40,114 bases of DNA from an uncultured Bacteroidales bacterium (GTDB lineage: Bacteria > Bacteroidota > Bacteroidia > Bacteroidales > JAFGXI01): the NCBI GenBank assembly GCA_947311115.1, contig CAMZKE010000051.1:1-40114 (forward strand), given 5' to 3'. Positions 1-7,174 of the stretch are shown in pieces; the first letter of the stretch is position 1, and every line of letters begins with the position of its first letter. The position numbers and the translations under genes are program-made. The notes under the pieces were generated by a model. That model had not been told where the DNA came from, ran no database searches, and saw nothing but the letters and a program-made list of their open reading frames with translations.

Positions 1-155
1 AAACACCATATTGGTGATATTCAGAATTTTACTAATTTAGTTAGATGGAATTATTCATGCATTTTTCTTTTTCTGAGATGAGGCGACGAACCATGCCACT
101 GTATATGAATACCGCAAATGGTCTGCAACAAAGTATCAGGAAAAGAAAAATATAT
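1..155. other. Non-coding left edge of window
   Basis: No gene is supported here. A small hairpin (CACCA-TAT-TGGTG) lies near position 5-17. A minus-strand frame is open for about 40 codons and stops at about position 51, but it has no start and matches nothing I recognise. The stretch may be the remainder of a larger repeated element whose best-defined part begins at 156. Confidence 0.4.
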
Positions 156-256
156 ATTGAAAAATATAATCACCCAAATTTGGGTGTTTTGATAAGCAGT
201 TGTTTATAAATAGATTATACGTAATATTATTGTACTATATTAATAATGCGGGTTAA
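156..256 (+). repeat. Dispersed repeat family 1, copy A
   Basis: About 101 bp that recur, reverse-complemented, at the right edge of the window (40005-40114) and, truncated at the left, at 4636-4702. Shared blocks are ATTGAAAAATATAA, the palindrome CACCCAAATTTGGGTG (171-186, perfect here), TTGTTTATAA, and the terminal AATAATGCGGGTTAA. In this copy the terminal motif extends into a second perfect palindrome, GGGTTAACCC (250-259). It lies upstream of the efflux operon. No coding capacity is seen; it looks like a non-autonomous mobile or REP-type element, but its mobility is inferred. Confidence 0.75.
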
Positions 257-367
257 CCCAAAACAGATTAGAATATAATGTATTTAAAAGAAACATTAAA
301 CATAATTTAAAAATGAGTATGCCCTATTTTAATGATAATAATCTTTTATTTTAATCGTTTAATAATG

Positions 368-375
368 TAAATTTG
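368..375 (+). promoter_or_regulatory. Putative -7 box for efflux operon
   Basis: TAAATTTG is an exact match to the Bacteroidota sigma-70 -7 consensus TAnnTTTG, 25 bp upstream of the adaptor ATG. No convincing -33 TTG is visible at the usual spacing, so this is a motif call only. Confidence 0.45.
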
Positions 376-400
376 CAATAATTAGTAACTATATAAACAC

Positions 401-1627
401 ATGAAAAAGAAAATAATTTACTCTGCAATATTTATTGTTATAGTAGCAACAGTATGGTTTTTTACAGGAAATACAACAACTGACAAATCAATAAAAATAA
501 ATCCTAAATTTGGTAAATTTGTAATAAACGTAACAGTTAAAGGCGAACTTGATGCGGAAAAATCAGTAAATATTAATGGTCCAAGTGGTTTGCGTACTAT
601 AAGAATTTACAACGATATTAAAATAGAGGATTTAATTCCTGAAGGAACAGTAGTTGATTCCGGTGCATATATTGGGCGGCTAGACAAAACGCCTGTAATG
701 AGCAAATTAAAAGAGGTAGATGCAAATCTTGAAAAATTAACAGGGCAAATAAATAAATCTAAAATTGATTCGGCATTAGACCTAAGAGCAGCACGCGATC
801 AACTTGTAAATCAAAAATATGCTATTGAAGAAAAGGAAATTGAATTAAAAAACTCTAAATATGAACCTCCTGCGGTTCAACGTAAAGTCCAAATTGATCT
901 AGAAAAAGCTAAACGAAAATATAATCAGAGCATTCAGAATTATAAATTGAAAAAAGATAAACAAATAAATATTATTCAGAGTGCAATAATAGATTTTAAT
1001 AAAGGGCAGACTAGTAAAGACCAGATAATGAAAGTGTTAGATGGTTTTACGGTAAAAGCACCGCAGGCAGGAATGGTAATTTATGCAAAATCGTGGAACG
1101 GTAAAAAGAAAGTACCTGGTTCAAGCATTAGCCCTTGGAATCCAATAATTGCTACTTTACCTGATTTATCAACAATGCAGATAAAAAGCTTTGTTAATGA
1201 AATAGATATTAGCAAAATAAAAGAAGGTCAAGAGGTTGAAATTTCGGTTGATGCTTTTCCTGATAAAATATTAAAAGGAGAAGTAGAATCTGTTGCTAAT
1301 ATCGGAGAAGAACTTGCAAACTCAAGTGCTCATGTTTTTGAGGTCATTATTAATGTAATAGGAACAGACCCTGATTTACGACCATCGATGACAACAAAAA
1401 ATATTATTACAACTAATGTAATCGATAGTGCTTTGTATATACCTTTAGAATGTTTACACTCTAACGATACCGTAGTTTTTGTTTACACTAATGGATATAA
1501 AAAAATTATTGAAACAGGCGAAAACAATGAAGATAATATTATTGTTACAAAAGGCTTAACTATTAATGATGAAATTTATCTTTCGGAACCGGAAAAATCT
1601 GAAGATTGGGAATTTTATAAAAAATAA
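401..1627 (+). CDS. HlyD/MacA-like periplasmic adaptor subunit of efflux transporter
   Basis: Membrane fusion protein of 408 residues that would bridge an inner-membrane transporter to an outer-membrane channel. An N-terminal membrane anchor (about residues 5-22) is followed by the first half of a biotinyl-lipoyl-like domain (about 45-103), a charged helical hairpin (about 105-205), the second lipoyl half (around FTVKAPQAGMVIYAK, about 215-230), and a beta-barrel/membrane-proximal region. This order is standard for HlyD/MacA/RND-type adaptors. It is first in an operon with a MacB-like permease and a TolC-like protein. The ATG at 401 directly precedes the positively charged start of the anchor and has no Shine-Dalgarno, as usual in this phylum. 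The substrate cannot be told from sequence. Confidence 0.88.
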   Translation: MKKKIIYSAIFIVIVATVWFFTGNTTTDKSIKINPKFGKFVINVTVKGELDAEKSVNINGPSGLRTIRIYNDIKIEDLIPEGTVVDSGAYIGRLDKTPVMSKLKEVDANLEKLTGQINKSKIDSALDLRAARDQLVNQKYAIEEKEIELKNSKYEPPAVQRKVQIDLEKAKRKYNQSIQNYKLKKDKQINIIQSAIIDFNKGQTSKDQIMKVLDGFTVKAPQAGMVIYAKSWNGKKKVPGSSISPWNPIIATLPDLSTMQIKSFVNEIDISKIKEGQEVEISVDAFPDKILKGEVESVANIGEELANSSAHVFEVIINVIGTDPDLRPSMTTKNIITTNVIDSALYIPLECLHSNDTVVFVYTNGYKKIIETGENNEDNIIVTKGLTINDEIYLSEPEKSEDWEFYKK

Positions 1628-1720
1628 ACACCTTGATAATAAACCGACCAGATAATTTTTTGCAAATTATTATTTAAAGCATATGGAATTAAATCCAAAC
1701 AAATTAAAACTATTTTTATT

Positions 1721-3061
1721 GTGATTTTTAATCAAAAAACATTAACAAAATATAAGCTAAATATTAAGATTGCTTTTGATGCCGTTTTAAGTAATAAAGT
1801 ACGAACTATTTTAACAGGGCTTGGTATTATTTTTGGTGTTGCAGCCGTAATTGCAATGCTTGCTATAGGAAATGGAGCAAAAAAAGAACTTCTCGACCAA
1901 ATGAAACTTGTAGGAGTAAACAATATAATTATCACTCCAAAAATTGAAAAGAACAAACAAAAATCGAACTCCGACGATAAAAAAGAAGATAATGAGAATA
2001 ATCTTTCGGCAGGTTTAACCTTAAAAGATGCTGAGGCAATTAAACGAATTATACCAAGTGTAAAACAAGTAAGCCCTGAGGTTACTAGCGAACAACAAAT
2101 AGTTTTTAAAAAAAATAGTATTTCAGGGAATTTTACAGGAATAACAAATAGTTTTTTTGATGTTTATAATTTAGAATTATCAGAAGGTAAATTTTTTAAC
2201 AACACACACTATCAAAAAGGGGAACAGGTTTGTATAATCGGTTATAATGTTGCAATAAAACTGTTTCCTACCGAAAACCCTATAGGTAAACAAATAAAAT
2301 GTGGTGGACTTTGGTTAAAAGTAATAGGCGTGCTAAAAAATAGATTAATGGACGACGACCAAATGACAAACCTTCAGATCGACAATTTTAACTTAAATAT
2401 TTATGCTCCAATACAAACTGCTCTTTTACGCTACAACGATCGTTCAGTAATAAATTCATCAAAACTAAAAAAATCGTATAATGAAGATGAAATGCCGACA
2501 GACATGAATTCAAATCAGTTAGATAAATTAATTGTACAAATTGATGAATCGGAGAATATAAGTACAAGTTTAAATATTATACAACGATTACTAAAAAGAC
2601 GACATATAAACGCAGAAGACTTTATTATTACTGTACCCGAATTATTATTAAAACAGGAACAAAAAACCCGTAATATTTTTAATATTGTATTAGCTGCAAT
2701 TGCTAGTATTTCTCTAATAGTAGGAGGAATAGGCATTATGAATATTATGTTAGCATCGGTACTTGAACGAATAAAAGAAATTGGGCTACGTCGTGCAATT
2801 GGTGCAAGGCAAGAAGATGTAGTTTTACAATTTATTGCTGAGGCAACAATAATATCGGTTAGTGGCGGTATTATAGGTATTATTTTAGGAATTACTCTTG
2901 CAATATTAATAAGCCAGTTTACCGAGATAACAACAATAGTATCAGCATTTTCAATATTTGTTTCATTTTTTGTATCGGTTGGAGTTGGTATTTTGTTTGG
3001 ATATATGCCAGCAAAAAAAGCCGCATTGCAAGACCCTGTAACATCATTACGCCATGAATAA
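1721..3061 (+). CDS. MacB-like ABC transporter permease (FtsX family), no ATPase domain
   Basis: Inner-membrane permease of 446 residues. TM1 lies at about 30-52, followed by a large extracytoplasmic MacB-type domain (about 55-315) and three C-terminal helices of the FtsX domain (about 318-345, 365-395, 402-428), with the cytoplasmic motif KEIGLRRAIGAR between TM2 and TM3 that is typical of MacB/LolC/FtsX permeases. Unlike E. coli MacB there is no N-terminal nucleotide-binding domain, and no ATPase gene lies next to it. The start is GTG at 1721; the ATG at 1683 is out of frame. It sits 93 bp after the adaptor gene and overlaps the TolC-like gene by 8 bp, so the three are very likely co-transcribed. 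Confidence 0.88.
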   Translation: MIFNQKTLTKYKLNIKIAFDAVLSNKVRTILTGLGIIFGVAAVIAMLAIGNGAKKELLDQMKLVGVNNIIITPKIEKNKQKSNSDDKKEDNENNLSAGLTLKDAEAIKRIIPSVKQVSPEVTSEQQIVFKKNSISGNFTGITNSFFDVYNLELSEGKFFNNTHYQKGEQVCIIGYNVAIKLFPTENPIGKQIKCGGLWLKVIGVLKNRLMDDDQMTNLQIDNFNLNIYAPIQTALLRYNDRSVINSSKLKKSYNEDEMPTDMNSNQLDKLIVQIDESENISTSLNIIQRLLKRRHINAEDFIITVPELLLKQEQKTRNIFNIVLAAIASISLIVGGIGIMNIMLASVLERIKEIGLRRAIGARQEDVVLQFIAEATIISVSGGIIGIILGITLAILISQFTEITTIVSAFSIFVSFFVSVGVGILFGYMPAKKAALQDPVTSLRHE

Positions 3062-4526
3062 AAAAATTATAACATTATTATTAATAGTAAATTCTGTTTT
3101 TGCATGGTCGCAAAATCAGCAGTTATCTTTGCAAGATGTAATTAGAATTGCAAAAGAAAATTCGCCGGATGCTCGAAAAGCTAAGCATCAATTCAGAGCA
3201 AATTATTGGCAATATAGAACCTATAAACGAAGTATGTTGCCTCAATTAGTTTTTGATGGCACACTTCCGTCAGTTAATAGAGCTTTTACTGAATATACCT
3301 CATCAGAGGGAGTACAAGAGTATGTTGGACAAAGCTATATTTCGTATAGTGGAGCATTAAGACTAAACCAACAAATAGGTTTAACCGGTGGTAGTGTATT
3401 TCTCTCAATAGGACTGCAACGTATTGATAATTATTATGATACAACAACCACTAAAAATTATCTTTCAACACCTATAAGTATTGGTTATAATCAACCTTTG
3501 TTTAATTATAATCCATATAAATGGAATAAAAAAATTGAGCCAATAAAATATGAAAAAGCCAAACGTGAATATCTTGAAGCAGTTGAACAAGTTTCAATAA
3601 CAGCTGTAAATTATTTTTTCGATTTACTTGCTGCTGAAATGAATATGAATATTGCCGAAGTTAATGTTGCAAATTACGATACATTATATAAAATTGCTCA
3701 GGGCAGATATAGTTTGGGTAGAATAAAAGAGAACGATTTGCTTCAATTAGAATTGCAGCTTTTAAAATCTAAATCACAAAAAGAAAAAGTTCAGCTCGAT
3801 TATCAAAATACATTATACAAATTCAAGTCATTTTTAAGAATAAAAGATAATAGCAATATTATATTAATTTTACCCGAAGTTAATAAACTTGCTACAGTTT
3901 CTTATGATGATGCTATAAATCTTGCAAAAAATAATAATCCTGAAGTGCTTGATTTTGAGCAACGATTACTGGAAGCTCGTGCAAATTTAAGTAGAGCCAA
4001 AACCGAAAACGGACTAAATGCAAATTTATATGCCGTTTTTGGGCTTACACAAAATGCTGATTTATTACCAAATGCATATAAAAACCCTAACGACCAACAA
4101 CAATTAACACTAGGAATACAAGTTCCAATTTTAGACTGGGGAATGCGTAAAGGGCAAGTAAAAATGGCTGAAAGTAATATGGATTTAATTGAAGAATCAA
4201 TTGAGCAAGAGAAGATAGATTTTAATCAATCAATATTTATGAAAGTTTCTGAGTATAATATGCAACAGAATCAGTTACTTATTGCAGCAAAGCGTGATAC
4301 TATTGCTCGTAAAAGTTTTTATGTAATAAAAAACAGATATTATTCCGGTGGTGTTTCTGTTACCGATTTAAATATTGCTCAAAACGATATGGATAACTCT
4401 AAAATTAGTTATATACGTACTTTGCAAAACTATTGGCGTACACTTTTTCAATTACGAAAATCTACTCTTTACGATTTTCAACAAAATAAACCTATTAATG
4501 TTGATTTTGAAGAAATTTATAACTAA
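3054..4526 (+). CDS. TolC-family outer membrane efflux protein
   Basis: Outer-membrane channel component of 490 residues. A signal peptide (MNKKIITLLLIVNSVFAWSQ) is followed by two similar halves of long amphipathic helices interrupted by short strands, as in OEP/TolC repeats. One begins near LSLQDVIRIAKENSPDARKA and the second near VSYDDAINLAKNNNPEVLDF, each the usual start of an OEP repeat. The start codon overlaps the end of the permease gene (ATGAATAA), indicating translational coupling. With the two upstream genes it forms an adaptor-permease-channel efflux set. Confidence 0.9.
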   Translation: MNKKIITLLLIVNSVFAWSQNQQLSLQDVIRIAKENSPDARKAKHQFRANYWQYRTYKRSMLPQLVFDGTLPSVNRAFTEYTSSEGVQEYVGQSYISYSGALRLNQQIGLTGGSVFLSIGLQRIDNYYDTTTTKNYLSTPISIGYNQPLFNYNPYKWNKKIEPIKYEKAKREYLEAVEQVSITAVNYFFDLLAAEMNMNIAEVNVANYDTLYKIAQGRYSLGRIKENDLLQLELQLLKSKSQKEKVQLDYQNTLYKFKSFLRIKDNSNIILILPEVNKLATVSYDDAINLAKNNNPEVLDFEQRLLEARANLSRAKTENGLNANLYAVFGLTQNADLLPNAYKNPNDQQQLTLGIQVPILDWGMRKGQVKMAESNMDLIEESIEQEKIDFNQSIFMKVSEYNMQQNQLLIAAKRDTIARKSFYVIKNRYYSGGVSVTDLNIAQNDMDNSKISYIRTLQNYWRTLFQLRKSTLYDFQQNKPINVDFEEIYN

Positions 4527-4554
4527 GCTTTGCATAAAAACACCAAATACTGCG

Positions 4555-4591
4555 TTACTTTTGTTTCGGCAACAGATATTTACAAAAGTAA
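4555..4591. terminator. Stem-loop between convergent genes
   Basis: TTACTTTTGT and ACAAAAGTAA form a perfect 10-bp inverted repeat with a 17-nt loop, 28 bp after the TolC-like stop and upstream of the convergent unknown gene. It could terminate transcription from either side, though no strong U-tract follows directly. The TTACTTTTG...CAAAAGTAA arrangement also resembles a hairpin I recall from other bacterial genomes. Confidence 0.5.
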
Positions 4592-4635
4592 ACCCGTTAA
4601 TTTAAAAAAATGCGAGTGCGTCTCTTTAACCCAGA

Positions 4636-4702
4636 TTATAACCAATTGTTTATAAATAGATTATGCGTGGTGTTGTTGAATTCTATGAATAATGCGGGTT
4701 AA
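4636..4702 (+). repeat. Dispersed repeat family 1, copy B (left-truncated)
   Basis: Shares TTGTTTATAAATAGATTAT with copy A and GAATTCTATGAATAAT with copy C, ending in AATAATGCGGGTTAA. It lacks the ATTGAAAAATATAA and CACCC palindrome part. A TTTAACCC immediately to the left (4625-4632) makes an inverted pair with the terminal GGGTTAA, so this shorter form has its own terminal inverted repeats. Confidence 0.7.
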
Positions 4703-4751
4703 AAAAGTTTTACCATTCAACATAATAAGTATTTTTAAATCTAAATTAATA

Positions 4752-5612
4752 TCACTCAAGATAATTAATAGATTTAACAACTTTTTTTGCTTTACCTGAT
4801 TTGTATTGGTTACGTAAACAGAAATTTGCAAATAAAATTACGTTATCCTTATTTGTAGTTTTAAAACTATTTTTAATTGACGATTTAATAGGCTTTAACT
4901 CTATTTTGTTATCTTCAATACTTTTGATTAAATATTGTGTTTGTGTTAAATTAAAGCGGTCGGCATCAACCAAAAGTTTAATAATACCTGTGCTTGATTT
5001 AGGTTCATTTTTAAACAATGTTGGTAAATCTTTATGATTATGAAAATACTTATCAGTAGCACGTGCAATTTTATCATGAGCTTCATCATTAGCAATATGC
5101 CATAATGTATGCGATGTTTTTACAGCTCCCTTAATATGTAATTCGCCAATAAATTTTATTGATGCTCCTGTTTTACCATCAGTTTTAAATCTTTTACCTG
5201 CTTGTTTCTCTGTAAGCTCATTAAATTTTAAAGTTTTTAACGATGAAGTTGTATCAGTTAAAATTATATGTAATTTATAATAATCACTCTTTTTAAACTC
5301 TACATGATTTGCTTTTGTTAAAGGACTTGCTTTAGGAACAGTATATTTAAAATAATTTCCGTAAATATCCCAATACATTGTAATGTCAATTATTTTGCAT
5401 TCGCCTGTGTTACAGGCAGGAACATATAATTTACTGTAATAATATACAGGTAATTTTGTTTCTGGGTTAATTGCTTGAATGATAGTTGTTTCTGTCGAAT
5501 CATTTATTTTTACATTAAATTTTTCGCCATCAACAGTTTCAATTTTTGATGTATTAATTAATGTAAAACCTAAAATAATAGCAAATGGTAATAAAAAAAC
5601 TAATTTTCTCAT
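4752..5612 (-). CDS. Exported protein of unknown function with flavinylation-like motif
   Basis: Unknown function; 286 residues with an N-terminal signal peptide or anchor (about 1-20). Two cysteines are close together (C67, C72 in CNTGEC). A DGKTGAS motif at 145-151 fits the Dxx[ST]GA[ST] pattern at which ApbE attaches FMN in FMN-binding domains, followed by an HTLWHIAND segment. I recall Bacteroidota proteins with a similar DAVSGAT...TLWH arrangement, so a covalent flavoprotein is possible but unproven. It starts 15 bp downstream of kdsD on the same strand, so it is probably co-transcribed. It ends convergently with the efflux operon. Confidence 0.7.
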   Translation of the reverse strand: MRKLVFLLPFAIILGFTLINTSKIETVDGEKFNVKINDSTETTIIQAINPETKLPVYYYSKLYVPACNTGECKIIDITMYWDIYGNYFKYTVPKASPLTKANHVEFKKSDYYKLHIILTDTTSSLKTLKFNELTEKQAGKRFKTDGKTGASIKFIGELHIKGAVKTSHTLWHIANDEAHDKIARATDKYFHNHKDLPTLFKNEPKSSTGIIKLLVDADRFNLTQTQYLIKSIEDNKIELKPIKSSIKNSFKTTNKDNVILFANFCLRNQYKSGKAKKVVKSINYLE

Positions 5613-5627
5613 AATTTATTAAATTTG

Positions 5628-6590
5628 TTAAACGATACCTTCATTTAAAATATCGTGTAAATGAATAATTCCTTTATATTTATTGTTGTCAACTACAATA
5701 AGTTGAGTAATTTTATTTTCTTCCATTATATTAAAAACATCAATTGCCAAAGTATTCAAATTAACAGTTTTTGGATTTGCTGTCATAATATCTTTAGCTG
5801 TAAATTTTGATATATCAAGCGATTTTTCAAGCATTCTTCTAATATCGCCATCAGTAATAATACCAATAAGTTCATTATTTTTAATAACGGCAGTTGCTCC
5901 AAATCTTTTTTCTGAAATTTCAAGAATTACATCTTTAATACTTGTATCAACATTAACTTGAGGCATTTTAGTGCTTTTTAATAAATCACTTATTTTTAAA
6001 TACAAACGCTTTCCTAGACTTCCACCCGGATGGTATTTTGCAAAATCTTTATTAGTAAAACCTTTTAATTCTAGCAAACAAACAGCCAGAGCATCGCCAA
6101 TTACAAGCTGAGCTGTAGTGCTATTTGTTGGTGCTAAATTATTAGGGCAAGCTTCTTTTTCTACAGTAGCTTTTAACACATATTTCGAATGATTTGCCAA
6201 ATAAGAATCAGTATTTGAGACCATTGCAATTAGGGTATTTCCTGTATTGTTTATTATTGGAACAAGCGACTTTATTTCAGGAGTATTACCACTTTTTGAA
6301 ATACAAATTACAATATCATTTTTTTGAATAATACCTAAATCGCCATGAATAGCATCGGCAGCATGCATAAAAACGGCAGGAGTACCTGTTGAGTTTAAAG
6401 TAGCCACAATTTTATTCCCAATATTTGCACTTTTTCCTATACCTGTAATTATTAAACGTCCTTTGCTATTATATATTTCTTCTACAGATTTAACAAAATC
6501 ATCATCTAAATAATCAATTAATTTTTTTATTGCATCAGCTTCAGCTAAAATAGTTTCTTTTGCAATATTTATAATTTTTTGCGAGGACAT
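5628..6590 (-). CDS. kdsD: Arabinose-5-phosphate isomerase (KpsF/GutQ family)
   Basis: Interconverts D-ribulose 5-phosphate and D-arabinose 5-phosphate, the first step of Kdo synthesis for lipopolysaccharide. The 320 residues hold an N-terminal SIS sugar-isomerase domain (about 40-180; GIGKSANIGNKI, CISKSGNTPE) with the family signature FAKYHPGGSLGKRL (about 193-206), then two CBS domains (about 215-265 and 272-320; GIITDGDIRR in the first). Length and domain order match KdsD/GutQ. The gene is divergent from ridA with an 81-bp gap containing a -7 box, and leads an operon with the unknown exported protein. Confidence 0.93.
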   Translation of the reverse strand: MSSQKIINIAKETILAEADAIKKLIDYLDDDFVKSVEEIYNSKGRLIITGIGKSANIGNKIVATLNSTGTPAVFMHAADAIHGDLGIIQKNDIVICISKSGNTPEIKSLVPIINNTGNTLIAMVSNTDSYLANHSKYVLKATVEKEACPNNLAPTNSTTAQLVIGDALAVCLLELKGFTNKDFAKYHPGGSLGKRLYLKISDLLKSTKMPQVNVDTSIKDVILEISEKRFGATAVIKNNELIGIITDGDIRRMLEKSLDISKFTAKDIMTANPKTVNLNTLAIDVFNIMEENKITQLIVVDNNKYKGIIHLHDILNEGIV

Positions 6591-6607
6591 ATAATTTTTT
6601 TATGCTA

Positions 6608-6615
6608 CAAAGTTA
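6608..6615 (-). promoter_or_regulatory. Putative -7 box for kdsD
   Basis: On the minus strand TAACTTTG matches TAnnTTTG exactly, 17 bp upstream of the kdsD ATG. The same octamer precedes the 26476-28206 gene. No clear -33 element was found. Confidence 0.45.
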
Positions 6616-6671
6616 CATATAATTTTTTTTTAGTGAAATTCTTAATAATTTAGTAGAAATTTAAACTTAAC

Positions 6672-7055
6672 ATGATGAACAAAATAATTCACACAGAAAA
6701 AGCACCTGCAGCTGTTGGTCCATATAGCCAAGCTGTTGAATCAAACGGAATGTTATTTATATCAGGTCAAATTCCACTTAACCCTAAAACAGGTAAAATT
6801 GTTGAAGGTGGTATAGTAGAGCAAACAGAGCAAGTAATGCAAAATATTGAAGCAATACTTACCGAAGCCGGTTATAAATTTACCGATGTAATTAAATCAA
6901 CTTGCTTACTTAGCGATATGGAAAACTTTGGTGCAATGAACGAAGTTTATGGTAAATATTATTCTTCGAACCCTCCGGCACGTGCTGCATTTGCAGTTAA
7001 AAGTTTACCACTTGGAGTAATGGTTGAAATAGAAACTATTGCTGTTAAAGCATAG
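6672..7055 (+). CDS. ridA: RidA family enamine/imine deaminase
   Basis: Hydrolyses reactive 2-aminoacrylate-type enamine/imine intermediates released by PLP enzymes; cytosolic. The 127 residues are the usual family length. Recognisable segments are APAAVGPYSQAV near the N-terminus, LFISGQIPLNPKTG, and the C-terminal region NPPARAAFAVKSLPLGVMVEIE that contains the conserved arginine. Two ATGs in tandem (6672, 6675) are equally plausible starts. It appears to be a single gene, divergent from kdsD. Confidence 0.93.
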   Translation: MMNKIIHTEKAPAAVGPYSQAVESNGMLFISGQIPLNPKTGKIVEGGIVEQTEQVMQNIEAILTEAGYKFTDVIKSTCLLSDMENFGAMNEVYGKYYSSNPPARAAFAVKSLPLGVMVEIETIAVKA

Positions 7056-7174
7056 TTTATAAGTAAATACACGTATTTTATAAATAAACATTTAATATGT
7101 GTATTTATTTTATTAATTTTATGCAACTTTTAGAACAGAATAAAAGTCTTATTTTTTTTAATTTAAAATCTACA

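Noticed and set aside
51-180. Minus-strand open frame of about 40 codons at the left edge
   Set aside because: No start codon, no recognisable motif, and it runs through repeat copy A; likely chance or a decayed element.
7097-7174. Track start of the S8 protease gene at 7097
   Set aside because: It places 26 residues in front of a clean signal peptide; the ATG pair at 7175/7178 fits better.
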